DNA from: Candidatus Eisenbacteria bacterium
GTDB lineage: Bacteria > Eisenbacteria > RBG-16-71-46 > JAFGJU01
NCBI GenBank assembly: GCA_026388185.1
Contig: JAPLKG010000018.1
Span: forward strand, 1-64,000
Length of the DNA stretch: 64,000 nucleotides
Reading direction: 5' to 3'
Of this stretch, positions 36,431-45,439 are shown piece by piece. The notes beneath the pieces were generated by a model that saw only the letters and a program-made list of their open reading frames with translations, was not told where the DNA came from and did not search any database. Position 1 is the first letter of the stretch; each line of letters begins with the position of its first letter. The position numbers and the translations under genes are program-made.

Positions 36431-37231
36431 TCAAGGCTCTCGTCTTCTCCGTCCCGCTCTTCTTAGAAAATCTCTTTCTTCGTTAGTGAGACTGTCGATT
36501 CCGTCCCTGCTTATCTTGTCAAGTATGGCGTCAACTCTCTCTCTTTCCTTTGCCTCCTCTTCGTCGCGAAACTTCAGTACCTTCAACTTCCTTTGCCGGG
36601 TGCTCCTCGCCAACACGCGGCGGATTCCGTGTCCGAACGTTTCCTTCTTGAGATAGACGTAGCCGAACAACAACCCCCCCAGATGAGCGAATCTCGCGAT
36701 TCCGTCGGCCCCGGGAGTCGCGACGGCCAACAGTTCGATCGCTCCGAGTATCAGAACAAGGTACTTCGCCTTTATGGGAAACAGAAAGTACAGATATATG
36801 TACCTGTCCGGGTACGTCATGCCGTACGCGAGGAGAAGTCCGAATATCGCACCCGACGCGCCGATCGTCGGCACGGACGAAGGAAACATGAAAACACAGT
36901 TTGTGATTCCTGCGCCGATCCCCGTCACGAAATAGTACTTCAAGAACTCGGAAGAGCCCCAGTAGTTCTCTATCTCGCGGCCGAACATCCAGAGGACAAG
37001 CATGTTGAAAAACAGGTGGAAAAAGCCGCCGTGAAGGAACATGTAGGTCACAAACTGCCAAAGCCAGAATTTTCCTACCGCGAGCGACGGCACAAGACCG
37101 AGATAGCCGAGAAAGCGATTGAGGAAGAGAATCTGAAGGACAAACACCACAACGTTGATGATCACCAGCTTCGTGGTCACCGAGGCGGTTCGACCGCCAA
37201 AGAGGACGGATCTTGTGGAATAGTATGACAA
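36431..37231 (-). CDS. Rhomboid-family intramembrane serine protease
   Basis: The 266-residue protein has six membrane helices. It contains the family's 'HGGFFHLFFNMLVLWMFG' segment, the catalytic serine in 'GASGAIFGLLLAYG' and the catalytic histidine in 'FAHLGGLLFGYVYL'. A charged cytoplasmic tail of about 70 residues follows. It cleaves membrane helices of client proteins. I chose TTG at 37231 because the upstream 59 codons lack conserved sequence. Confidence 0.92.
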   Translation of the reverse strand: MSYYSTRSVLFGGRTASVTTKLVIINVVVFVLQILFLNRFLGYLGLVPSLAVGKFWLWQFVTYMFLHGGFFHLFFNMLVLWMFGREIENYWGSSEFLKYYFVTGIGAGITNCVFMFPSSVPTIGASGAIFGLLLAYGMTYPDRYIYLYFLFPIKAKYLVLILGAIELLAVATPGADGIARFAHLGGLLFGYVYLKKETFGHGIRRVLARSTRQRKLKVLKFRDEEEAKERERVDAILDKISRDGIDSLTNEERDFLRRAGRRRREP

Positions 37232-37401
37232 CGCGCTACCACCCTTCTCAAAAGGACGTAATCGAAAGACTAAGTCTAACCGATTCGGCAGAAGGGTACA
37301 ACGCGATTTGCGGGAGGAAACTGCCGCTTGTTCGCGGCGCGGTCCCGGGACACAGGAATTAGGGCGTTCCCATGTCCCCGGTACGTGGGAAAAAATGATG
37401 G

Positions 37402-37430
37402 TTGACAATTATGTTAGGCCGGGGTAGTAT
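37402..37430 (+). promoter_or_regulatory. Sigma-70 promoter upstream of the RRM gene
   Basis: TTGACA (37402-37407), a 17-bp spacer and TAGTAT (37425-37430). The start near 37437 leaves a leader of about 280 nt before the RRM start codon. The 486-nt gap 37232-37717 holds this promoter and the AT-rich leader; I see no open reading frame worth calling. Confidence 0.65.
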
Positions 37431-37717
37431 CGTTCCGATAACTGTAGTCAGGGGTTGCTCGCAGCCGCGAGAGCTTTTCCGGACCCAAAGACTACGTGCG
37501 TCTCAAGAGATTTTTTCACACGAAATGGCTAGTAACTATTGGAGGTGGCAAGGAAAATCGATCGATTCATCTGAAACACGTTTCTGAACACAGTTCTGAA
37601 TGCAATTCTCTGGAGAGTAGTAATGTTGCCATTTGATCGGTTCAAATTGCTATTTTGCTTCTCCCTCCGAGACATACATTATTGAACTGAAGAGACACTC
37701 AAGAACAGGAGACTAGA

Positions 37718-37984
37718 ATGCAAGGTAGCAAACTTTATGTAGGGAATCTCGGTTACACCGTAACCAATAGTGAACTTGAACAGCTGTTTGCCACTTACGG
37801 TACAGTGAAGCAAGTCAACGTCATCGAAGGCAAGGGATTTGGATTCGTCGAGATGTCCAGCGTCGCCGACGCCGAGAAGGCGAAGGAAGCTCTGGATTCC
37901 ACCGAGTTCAAGGGCCGCAATCTGAAGGTTGACGAGGCGAAGCCGCCGAAGCCTAGGGAGTCGAGAGGCTATTCGCGATACTAG
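37718..37984 (+). CDS. Small RRM-domain RNA-binding protein (Rbp family)
   Basis: The 88-residue protein is a single RNA-recognition motif: RNP2 'KLYVGNLGYTV' (residues 5-15) and RNP1 'GKGFGFVEM' (about 39-47) with the conserved aromatics, then a short Lys/Arg/Pro/Ser tail ending GYSRY. Such bacterial proteins bind single-stranded RNA and are often cold- or stress-induced. A clear AGGAGA site precedes the ATG. It has a promoter with a long leader and a terminator after the stop, so it is monocistronic. Confidence 0.95.
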   Translation: MQGSKLYVGNLGYTVTNSELEQLFATYGTVKQVNVIEGKGFGFVEMSSVADAEKAKEALDSTEFKGRNLKVDEAKPPKPRESRGYSRY

Positions 37985-38040
37985 AGTCGATTGGAGATAA
38001 TTCCTAGCCAGCACCAGTAGGCTAGCCATTTTCGTGTGAT

Positions 38041-38082
38041 AATCGATGAGGGGGAGATCAAGAGATTTCCCCCGATTCGTTT
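38041..38082 (+). terminator. Terminator of the RRM gene
   Basis: The stem GGGGGA (38050-38055) pairs with TCCCCC (38068-38073), extended by AATC/GATT (38041-38044 with 38074-38077), and a TTTT run follows. It lies 57 nt after the RRM stop. Confidence 0.65.
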
Positions 38083-38284
38083 TCAGGCCCGGCTTAGCTA
38101 ACCATAAGGTGCACAAGGCCGTATGCAGTAACAATCAAGCAAAGCAGAATTCGTTCAAAGCGCGTAGGTCTCGTCGTGCCACCGTACAGAGAAATCAGAT
38201 TGATGTGTCCTCGTTCTTCGTATAGCATAGCTCCATCAGACATGGAGAAATCGCGAAATCGCTCAGACTCGAGTGGAGATGGAC

Positions 38285-39364
38285 ATGGCTAGCAGCAATT
38301 ATTCCGTCGTGGTTGGAACTGGCAGTTACATCCCTCCAAGAAGGGTGCTCAACAACGATTTTCTGCAGCATCAATTTTGTGACTCGCAAGGGATATTGCT
38401 CGACCGACCCAACGAGGAGATTGTAAGAAAGTTTGAACAGATCACCGGTATCACCGAGCGAAGGTACGCTACGGACGACCTGGTCACTTCCGACATTGCT
38501 CTGTATGCAGCGGTGGACGCCCTCGGATCATCAGGAATCGACAAGGAAACCCTGGACTACATTATTCTGGCTCACAATTTCGGGGATGTGAGGGCGAACA
38601 ACAGAAGAACCGATCTCGTCCCAAGTCTTGCCGCACGTGTGAAGCAGAAACTGGAAATCCGAAACCCCAAGACGGTGGCTTACGATCTGCCTTTTGGCTG
38701 CCCCGGCTGGCTCCAGGGGATGATTCAGTCCGATTATTATCTGAAGTCCGGTGATGCAAAGAGAATTCTCGTGATAGGAGCGGAGATTCTTTCGAGGGTC
38801 TCGGACCCTCACGACATAGATAGCATGATATACGCTGACGGAGCGGGAGCAACAATCCTGGAGGCAACGCAGAGTAGCGAACCCGTTGGAATACTCTCTC
38901 ATGCTGCGAGATCCGATACCCATCACGCGTATCTGCTTTACATGGGCGGGTCAAACAAGCGCGACGGTGGAGGTAACGAGTTGTTCTTGAAGATGCATGG
39001 TCACAAGCTGTACGAGTACGCTCTGGGAACGGTGCCCGGAGTCGTGAAGGAGAGCCTCGACAAAGCAGGGTTATCGTTGAGCAACGTAAGTAAGGTTCTG
39101 TTACACCAGGCGAATGCGAAGATGGATGAAGCGATCTTGAAGCGTCTGTTCAGATTGTATGGAGAGGAGAGGGTCGCGCATCATATTATGCCCATGACAA
39201 TATCCTGGCTTGGAAACAGCTCTGTGGCCACCATGCCCACGTTGCTCGATCTACTGCTCAAGGGAAGGATTGAAGACCATGGATTGGCAAGGGGAGACAA
39301 CGTCGTCTTTGCGGCCGTCGGAGCAGGTATGAACATAAACTCGCTTGTGTACAGAATGCCATGA
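38285..39364 (+). CDS. 3-oxoacyl-ACP synthase III (FabH/KAS III)-family protein
   Basis: The 359-residue thiolase-fold enzyme has the catalytic triad of KAS III: Cys in 'LPFGCPGWLQG', His in 'LLHQANAKMDEA' and Asn in 'SWLGNSSVATMPTLL'. It condenses an acyl-CoA or acyl-ACP starter with malonyl-ACP, or a related acyl transfer. The sequence is of the Bacteroidetes-type 'family' form rather than a housekeeping FabH, and no fab genes flank it. The ATG at 38285 has GGAG 6 nt upstream. A weak promoter (TTGATG-17-TAGCAT) lies at 38200-38228. The gene and the preceding RRM region are somewhat AT-richer than their neighbours. Confidence 0.88.
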   Translation: MASSNYSVVVGTGSYIPPRRVLNNDFLQHQFCDSQGILLDRPNEEIVRKFEQITGITERRYATDDLVTSDIALYAAVDALGSSGIDKETLDYIILAHNFGDVRANNRRTDLVPSLAARVKQKLEIRNPKTVAYDLPFGCPGWLQGMIQSDYYLKSGDAKRILVIGAEILSRVSDPHDIDSMIYADGAGATILEATQSSEPVGILSHAARSDTHHAYLLYMGGSNKRDGGGNELFLKMHGHKLYEYALGTVPGVVKESLDKAGLSLSNVSKVLLHQANAKMDEAILKRLFRLYGEERVAHHIMPMTISWLGNSSVATMPTLLDLLLKGRIEDHGLARGDNVVFAAVGAGMNINSLVYRMP

Positions 39365-39380
39365 TGCCAGTCGATAAGAT

Positions 39381-39400
39381 CGGGTAGGTGCGCCTACCCG
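39381..39400. terminator. Hairpin between convergent genes
   Basis: A perfect 8-bp stem CGGGTAGG / CCTACCCG with a 4-nt loop, between the KAS III stop and the TauE stop, which it overlaps (39394-39396). It lacks a T run, so it may act weakly on both strands. Confidence 0.5.
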
Positions 39401-40209
39401 ACTGCGAGCCCGATTCCCACAACCAGCAGCGCCGCCGCGAAAAGCCTTATGATGAGCGCGCTCTTGAGCCTCCGCGACAAAGCCGCGCCCACTTGCGCGC
39501 CGACAATCGCACCCACGCCAATGAAAACACCCGCGGAGTAGACGGTGTGCTGATAAAATCCGTGGAAAGCCACTCCTGCCAGCGACGAGATCAGTAGCAC
39601 AAAAAAGGAAGTGGCCGTGGCCACGTGTGCCGGAAAGCCGAAGAGGTAGACAAGGACTGGCACGTATACGATTCCCCCACCCACGCCAAACAGGGCGGAC
39701 ACGATGCCCGCGAAGAAACTCAGCAACAAACCGGTCTTCATGCTGAAGGCATATTCGTGCACCTTGCCGGACGAATCGACCAGTCGACGTCGCGTCCTAC
39801 CTGTTCTGTGAGAATCATCCGAACGGGAAGGTCCGGAAGTGCGATCGGGTCTTATCATCAGAAATACGGACGAAGCGACGAGGATGAGGCCGAAGACAAT
39901 TTTGAAAGGGTCGTTAGTCAAGACTCGCGAGATCTCAACCCCGACCAGAGAACCAGGGACGCTGGCAAGCCCAAAACGCCAGCCCGTGGCTACGTCAATT
40001 CGTTTCTGCCTGTAATAGGAAATGTTGCCCGAAGCCGCATTTGCGAAAACCACGACGAGAGAGGTGGCAGCGGCCTGCTGTGGCGAGAATCTCGCTGCGA
40101 GCACAAGAGCCGGCACGACAAGAAACCCCCCACCCAGGCCGACTATGGTGCCGTAGCATCCGACCAGAAGCCCAAAGGTAGCGTATTGCCAAAATTGAAA
40201 CTCAATCAT
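39394..40209 (-). CDS. TauE/SafE-family sulfite/anion exporter
   Basis: The 271-residue membrane protein has two repeated helix bundles: 'GLGGGFLVVPALVLAARFSPQQAAATSLVVVFANAASGN' and 'FGVGGGIVYVPVLVYLFGFPAHVATATSFFVLLISS'. These are the paired TSUP domains of the family, separated by a charged loop (about 120-150). The family moves sulfite, sulfonates or other organic anions, and substrates cannot be told from sequence. The start at 40209 has a weak ribosome site. Confidence 0.93.
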   Translation of the reverse strand: MIEFQFWQYATFGLLVGCYGTIVGLGGGFLVVPALVLAARFSPQQAAATSLVVVFANAASGNISYYRQKRIDVATGWRFGLASVPGSLVGVEISRVLTNDPFKIVFGLILVASSVFLMIRPDRTSGPSRSDDSHRTGRTRRRLVDSSGKVHEYAFSMKTGLLLSFFAGIVSALFGVGGGIVYVPVLVYLFGFPAHVATATSFFVLLISSLAGVAFHGFYQHTVYSAGVFIGVGAIVGAQVGAALSRRLKSALIIRLFAAALLVVGIGLAVG

Positions 40210-40397
40210 GTTCAGTCAATCTATCAGAAAAACTTTCTTGCACAAGGCATTTGTCGTGAATTATGGTGTGGTGCGGCGTGGGGCGGACCGAGTGCAGGGG
40301 CGTCACAGGCAGAGAGCTGGACCGCCATACCGTACAAACGGTTCATCAAGCTGATCGAAGAGTTGTGATTTCTGCGACAACAGAACCGCGACGCGGA

Positions 40398-41606
40398 CTA
40401 GCCTGACGTCACGAGGATTTTCTCTATCTTCTCGAGTGCCCAGTCGAGCTCGTCTCTAGTGATTACGAGTGGCGGGGCAAACCTGATCACCTGCCCGTGA
40501 GTCTCCTTTGCAAGGATGCCCTCCTGCATGAGAGCCTCGCAGAAACGCCGCGCCGACCCGCTGGACTCCTGCACGTACACCCCTATCAGGAGCCCCCTGC
40601 CCCTGATCTCTTTCACGTGGCGTGACTTCATCGCCGCGAGCCTGTCCTTGAAGTACGCACCCAGTTCAGCCGCGTTCTCGGAAAGCCTCTCGTTCAGAAT
40701 CACATTGATGGAGGCGACTCCCACCGCACAGGCCAGAGGGTTTCCTCCGAAAGTGCTCCCGTGGTCTCCCGGAGTGAACACCCCCATTATTCTGTCCGAC
40801 GCCAGGATGGCCGAGACAGGATAGCATCCGCCACCCAATGCCTTGCCCACTATCAAGATGTCGGGTTTGACGTTTTCGTATTCGTGACAGAAAAGCCTGC
40901 CCGTCCTACCGAGGCCGGTCTGAATCTCGTCGAGCATGAGGAGCACGTTGTGCTTGCGGCAAATCTCCCGCATCCTGGCAAGATAGCCTTCTCTCGGAAC
41001 GATTATCCCCGCTTCTCCCTGGATGGGCTCGACCAGAAAACCGACGGTGTTGGGGGTAATCGCTTTCTCCAAGGCCTCCGGATCGTCATACGGAATCAAC
41101 TTGAAACCTGGAGTGAACGGACCGAACCCATCTCGATACTGGGCTTCGGAGGAGAAGCCTATGACCGTGGTCGTCCTTCCGTGAAAATTATTCTCACAAA
41201 CGACGATCTCGGCTTTCTCCTCAGGAACCCGCTTCACTTTGTAGCCCCACTTCCTCGCCGCCTTGATGGCGGTCTCGACTGCCTCAGCGCCGGTGTTCAT
41301 TAGGAGTACTTTCTCCTGACCGGAGATTCTGCAGACCAGTTCACAGAAGAGCCCGAACAGATCGTTGTGAAAGGCGCGGGAAGTCAGCGTAAGCTTCCCG
41401 GCCTGGTCAACCAGCGCCCCGACTATTCTTGGGTGCCGATGCCCTTGGTTTAGGGCGGAATAAGAACTCAGCATGTCGAGGTACTTCTTACCGTCCGTGT
41501 CCCATACCCAGACTCCCTCGGCCCTCGATATCACGACAGGCAGCGGATGATAGTTGTGAGCTGAAAACTTGTTCGCAAGATCAATCAGACGCGAAGTGTC
41601 GGTCAT
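40398..41606 (-). CDS. rocD: Ornithine aminotransferase
   Basis: The 402-residue class III aminotransferase begins with 'KFSAHNYHPLPVVISRAEGVWVWDTDGKKYLDMLSSYSALNQGH', strongly typical of ornithine aminotransferase. The PLP lysine is in 'ILIVGKALGGGCYPVSAIL', with the cofactor Asp in 'LMLDEIQTGLGRTG'. It converts ornithine and 2-oxoglutarate to glutamate semialdehyde and glutamate, linking arginine and proline metabolism. I chose the ATG at 41606 (AGAGGAG 10 nt upstream); the frame extends further without conserved sequence. Confidence 0.93.
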   Translation of the reverse strand: MTDTSRLIDLANKFSAHNYHPLPVVISRAEGVWVWDTDGKKYLDMLSSYSALNQGHRHPRIVGALVDQAGKLTLTSRAFHNDLFGLFCELVCRISGQEKVLLMNTGAEAVETAIKAARKWGYKVKRVPEEKAEIVVCENNFHGRTTTVIGFSSEAQYRDGFGPFTPGFKLIPYDDPEALEKAITPNTVGFLVEPIQGEAGIIVPREGYLARMREICRKHNVLLMLDEIQTGLGRTGRLFCHEYENVKPDILIVGKALGGGCYPVSAILASDRIMGVFTPGDHGSTFGGNPLACAVGVASINVILNERLSENAAELGAYFKDRLAAMKSRHVKEIRGRGLLIGVYVQESSGSARRFCEALMQEGILAKETHGQVIRFAPPLVITRDELDWALEKIEKILVTSG

Positions 41607-41838
41607 CGTCAGAATTCTCCTCTTTTCAGGAACGACACAACCGCACGGAATCCCGATCGATACGGGAAGCAGGTGCGGACTCATCCCGTATATGGTCGCA
41701 ATTTTCCTCAACGGAGTCAAGCCACTCGGCAAGTTGCGAACGTAACCGCCCACGCCTGGCCCGTGGCAGGCCGGCCGCCCCCGCGATCGCGCCAGGACGC
41801 GGCGCAAGACACGACACACGCTTCTCGGCGCTTAGTCC

Positions 41839-41867
41839 TTGACCGGAGGCCCCAGAAATGGCATAAT
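41839..41867 (+). promoter_or_regulatory. Sigma-70 promoter of the secreted subtilisin gene
   Basis: TTGACC (41839-41844), a 17-bp spacer and CATAAT (41862-41867), with a start near 41874, about 30 nt before the ATG. Confidence 0.6.
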
Positions 41868-41904
41868 TACTTAGTACAGGACAAGGTTTTGCGGCGGAGC
41901 GTGT

Positions 41905-43833
41905 ATGAAATTTGAACTCAAACTTGGACTGAGATTCACACCCATCGTCTGTGCTTGCATTCTGCTTGTTCTCGGAGCCGCGGAGTCTTTCGCAGCAGGA
42001 TCTTCCTCGCGGGACGAATCCTCCTTTCCGTCTCAGACGGAGTCTTTCCCTCCTTCACTGGGTGTCTCACCGGACGGTACAGTCACCCTCTGGGTGTTCT
42101 TGAAGGACAAGGGCCCATCCAGCGGCACGGCACAGGCGGTGAGCGAACTCGCAAAGCGTTTTTCTCCCAGGGCTCTCGCCCGAAGAGCGAAGGTGCGAAG
42201 CGGCCTCCTCGTCGACTCGCGAGATCTTCCGGTCTCCGCCGGATACGTTCAATCTCTTCGAGACCTGGGCTTTCAGGTCAGAGCCACCTCTAAATGGCTC
42301 AACGCAGTGAGCGTCAAATGCAAGACCGGCGATCGAGGCTTTCTCTTGGGCCTTCCTTTCGTGAAAAAAGTCCAGCGCGTTGCGTCATTCCCGAAGAGGG
42401 AGATTCCGTTTGAACCAATCCCGGCAATGCCGACCGGCACCGATCTCTCCGGGAGATCGACCACCGGCGGTCCCATCCAGTCCAGCACGGCGCCCGGCGA
42501 CACATCTTTCTACGGACCGACGTGGAAACAGCTCGATCTCATCCAGGTTCCCGCCCTGCACCAAGAGGGTTTCACCGGCGAGGGCATGTTCATCGGCGTG
42601 CTCGACACGGGTTTCAATCTTCTCCATCAGGCTCTCAAAAATGCGACGGTTGTCGCGCAGTGGGATTTCATCAACTGGGACAGCGTCACCGCCAATGAAC
42701 CAGGGCAGGACTCGTCCGACCAGCACAATCACGGTACGATGATCCTCGGCATAATCGGAGGCAACAAACCTGGGGTTTACATGGGAGCGGCCTACGGCGC
42801 GGAATTCGCGCTCGCCAAGACGGAGTACGAGCCTTCCGAGACTCCCGTCGAGGAAGATTACTGGGTCGCGGGGTTGGAATGGCTGGACAGCCTCGGCGTT
42901 GATCTTGTCACGAGTTCTCTAGGCTACATAGACTGGTACGCGTACAGCGACATGGACGGCAACACGGCGGTCACTACTGTCGCTGCGGACATGGCGGTGG
43001 CAAACGGCTTGAGCATTTTCAGCGCAAACGGCAACGGAGGGTTGACTTCTTATCCTTACATGATCGCCCCCGCGGACGGAGACAGCGTCATGTCAATAGG
43101 CGCGGTTGACTCCCTCGGTGTGCTGTGGCCGCAGAGCTCGCGAGGCCCTACGTATGATGGACGCATAAAGCCCGAAATCGTTACCCAGGGTAAGTCGGTG
43201 TGGTGCGTCAATCCGAACGACAGCACGGGCTACGGCAGGGCGAACGGAACCTCATGCGCGACACCTCTCGCCGCCGGCGCGTGCGCATTGGTCCTCGAGA
43301 AAAACCCGACATGGGATCCGATCACGCTTCGAGAGGCCGTTCGTTCTACGGCGACAAACGCGAGCTCGCCCGACACGGCAATCGGCTGGGGAATCCTCCA
43401 GGCTCAGTATGCCTCTGACTATGAAATCATTTCCGTGGCCGATGATCGAACCGTCCAGGCCGGAGCCGCGGGCGTCGCGATAAACGTTAAGAGCGTGCCC
43501 AATCCGTTTAATCCAATCACTGCCATCGAGGTCGAGCTTCAGACTCCCGAACGTGATGATGCGGGCTCGAAGAAGACCTCTCAGGAAACCTCTGAAGCGT
43601 CCACTGATGCCACCGGCGTCGCGGTGGGATCCCTTGACGTCACAGCGAGCATCTTTGACGTCGCGGGCAGATGCCTGAGAGATTTCGGCAAGTTAAGATT
43701 CGAGGGCAACGTCTGTACGGTCATGTGGAACGGAACTGACGGCTCAGGGAAATCGTTGCCGTCCGGGGTCTATTTCTTCGCGGTGTCGGCGGGCGAGGTT
43801 TCGGAGACGAGAAAACTCGTTCTTCTACGCTAG
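41905..43833 (+). CDS. Secreted subtilisin-like (S8) serine protease with C-terminal sorting domain
   Basis: The 642-residue protein has a signal peptide (about 1-32), a propeptide region (about 40-175), and the S8 catalytic domain with the triad D234 (GVLDTGFN), H276 (HNHGTM) and S450 (NGTSCATP). The C-terminal 90 residues start with 'VPNPFNPITAIEVEL' and end 'SGVYFFAVSAGEVSETRKLVLLR', the same sorting module as in two other proteins here. GGAG precedes the ATG. Its stop shares a CTAG with the convergent DUF6125 gene. Confidence 0.94.
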   Translation: MKFELKLGLRFTPIVCACILLVLGAAESFAAGSSSRDESSFPSQTESFPPSLGVSPDGTVTLWVFLKDKGPSSGTAQAVSELAKRFSPRALARRAKVRSGLLVDSRDLPVSAGYVQSLRDLGFQVRATSKWLNAVSVKCKTGDRGFLLGLPFVKKVQRVASFPKREIPFEPIPAMPTGTDLSGRSTTGGPIQSSTAPGDTSFYGPTWKQLDLIQVPALHQEGFTGEGMFIGVLDTGFNLLHQALKNATVVAQWDFINWDSVTANEPGQDSSDQHNHGTMILGIIGGNKPGVYMGAAYGAEFALAKTEYEPSETPVEEDYWVAGLEWLDSLGVDLVTSSLGYIDWYAYSDMDGNTAVTTVAADMAVANGLSIFSANGNGGLTSYPYMIAPADGDSVMSIGAVDSLGVLWPQSSRGPTYDGRIKPEIVTQGKSVWCVNPNDSTGYGRANGTSCATPLAAGACALVLEKNPTWDPITLREAVRSTATNASSPDTAIGWGILQAQYASDYEIISVADDRTVQAGAAGVAINVKSVPNPFNPITAIEVELQTPERDDAGSKKTSQETSEASTDATGVAVGSLDVTASIFDVAGRCLRDFGKLRFEGNVCTVMWNGTDGSGKSLPSGVYFFAVSAGEVSETRKLVLLR

Positions 43834-44384
43834 TCGTCAATAGAAAATCGCCAGGCGCACCACGTGTGGGGAGGATGCTCGTCCGGAGGACAAACCACAC
43901 ATTCGGTCTTGATTCTGGGGTCTATCGTAGAAGCGAATTCGGAATACTCGACGATTCCGATCCCCTTGCACGGAAAATCCGGCAGCCCCTTCCTCTTTCT
44001 CGCCTCCTGGACCCTGCAACTCTTCATCCTGAAGACGCAATCTCTTTCTGTGAGGTCAACGATTTCCTGTTCGTTCACGAAGGCGTAAAGACGAAAACCG
44101 AGCGCTTCTACGAGGGCCCTGATCCCGCCGCCGGATTCGATGCCAAGCAATTGCATGATACGCTTTGCCTCGATTACAGTGAATTTCTCCCAGGCCCGTC
44201 TGTCGAGCCTCATCGCGACTGTCAGACCATGTTCTCTCTCCACTTCCTGAAACCAGAGCCCGTCGTGCGCAAGCCAGTTCTTGGCGGCGTCCGAGACAAA
44301 ATCAAGTAGTTCCCGTTTCGTGAGGTCGGCGGGCTTCCTCAGAACGCCTGAAGCGCGTTTACCGGATCTGGATTGTTTTCTCAT
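43830..44384 (-). CDS. DUF6125 family protein (ATC-hydrolase-like)
   Basis: The 184-residue protein opens with 'LLDFVSDAAKNWLAHDGLWFQEVEREHGLTVAMRLDRRAWEKFTVIEAKRIM', typical of DUF6125. It ends in a cysteine-bearing motif 'IDPRIKTECVVCPP..' then 'TWCAWRFSI'. The closing pattern (DPR, then spaced cysteines, then F) also occurs in the ATC-hydrolase-like gene at 58970, so both appear to be members of one superfamily. The function is unknown; a hydrolase or metal/ligand-binding role is possible. It has a basic N-terminus and no signal peptide. Confidence 0.75.
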   Translation of the reverse strand: MRKQSRSGKRASGVLRKPADLTKRELLDFVSDAAKNWLAHDGLWFQEVEREHGLTVAMRLDRRAWEKFTVIEAKRIMQLLGIESGGGIRALVEALGFRLYAFVNEQEIVDLTERDCVFRMKSCRVQEARKRKGLPDFPCKGIGIVEYSEFASTIDPRIKTECVVCPPDEHPPHTWCAWRFSIDD

Positions 44385-44434
44385 AGGTGAACCTTGTGAT
44401 TCTGCCGGCCGGGAGCATTACACGATCGATCCCC

Positions 44435-45439
44435 TCACGTACTGATTTCGAGCACTCCGGCCCCGTTTATCTTGCTCTCCTTGAGCATTCTCAGAGCCGT
44501 GTTTGCGTCTCTCAATGCAAAAACCTGAGTCTGGGTGCTAACGCGAGCACCGTGAGCCTCACCGAGAAGCTCTCTCCCGTCCGCCCTCGTGGAGGCGGTC
44601 ACACTGCTGAGTTTCTTTTCATAATACAGATGCTTTTCGTAATCGAGCTCGGGAACGGGGCTCATGTGAATGGAGGCGAGCGTCACGGTCCCCCCCTTCT
44701 CCACGTGCTCGAGGGCGCGTCTGACGAGGCCGCCTGAGGGGGCGAATATGATGGCGCGCTCCGGCTTCACGGGGGAGACCTCTTCGGCCGTGCCCGACCA
44801 AGAAGCCCCCAACTTTCTGGCCAACTCTCTGTGCTCGGCGCTCCTCGAGAAAACGATGACCCTGCAACCGCGTCTCAGAGCCATCTGTATCGTAACGTGA
44901 GCCGAGGCACCGAAACCATAGAGAGCAAGGGTCTCGCCCTCTTTCGCCTCGCTCAGCCTGAGAGCCCTGAAGCCAATGATACCCGCGCATAAGAGAGGGG
45001 CGACTTCAACGTGAGAATAGCCTGAAGGCAATGCGTAAGAAAACGCTGCCGGCGCAATTGTGAACTCTGCGTAACCGCCGTCTACATCGTAGCCCGTGAA
45101 CCTGGCATTTTCGCAGAGATTCTCATCGCCTCTCAGGCAGAATCTGCACTTCCCGCAAGTCCAATGAAGCCACGCGATGCCGATCCTGTCGCCGACCTTT
45201 GGATTCTCCACGCCCGGACCGCACTTCTGCACGATGCCGACGATCTGATGACCGGGAATGACCGGGCACTTCTTGAGCGGGATGTCTCCTTCTACGGTAT
45301 GTAAATCTGTGTGACAAATGCCGCAGGCCAGAACCCTGACGAGGACTTCCCCCTCACGGGGTTCCGGGGTCTCCAGCTCCACTTCCTCGAGAGGGTCTTC
45401 CTCGATCGGCGCCTGTCTCTTTAGGTGCATGGCTCTCAT
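44435..45439 (-). CDS. Zinc-dependent alcohol dehydrogenase
   Basis: This is a 334-residue medium-chain dehydrogenase. The catalytic zinc region is 'CGICHTDLHTVEGDIPLKKCPVIPGHQIVG', the structural zinc cysteines are in 'CGKCRFCLRGDENLC', and the Rossmann glycines are in 'LALYGFGASAHVTIQ' (GFGASA in place of GxGxxG). It contains 'LLCAGIIGFRALRLS' as in the YogA/AdhA-like group. It oxidises primary alcohols or reduces aldehydes; the coenzyme and substrate are not evident. Its start overlaps the sdhB stop (ATGA), so it may be co-translated with the Sdh operon. A second ATG lies 9 nt in. Confidence 0.9.
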   Translation of the reverse strand: MRAMHLKRQAPIEEDPLEEVELETPEPREGEVLVRVLACGICHTDLHTVEGDIPLKKCPVIPGHQIVGIVQKCGPGVENPKVGDRIGIAWLHWTCGKCRFCLRGDENLCENARFTGYDVDGGYAEFTIAPAAFSYALPSGYSHVEVAPLLCAGIIGFRALRLSEAKEGETLALYGFGASAHVTIQMALRRGCRVIVFSRSAEHRELARKLGASWSGTAEEVSPVKPERAIIFAPSGGLVRRALEHVEKGGTVTLASIHMSPVPELDYEKHLYYEKKLSSVTASTRADGRELLGEAHGARVSTQTQVFALRDANTALRMLKESKINGAGVLEIST

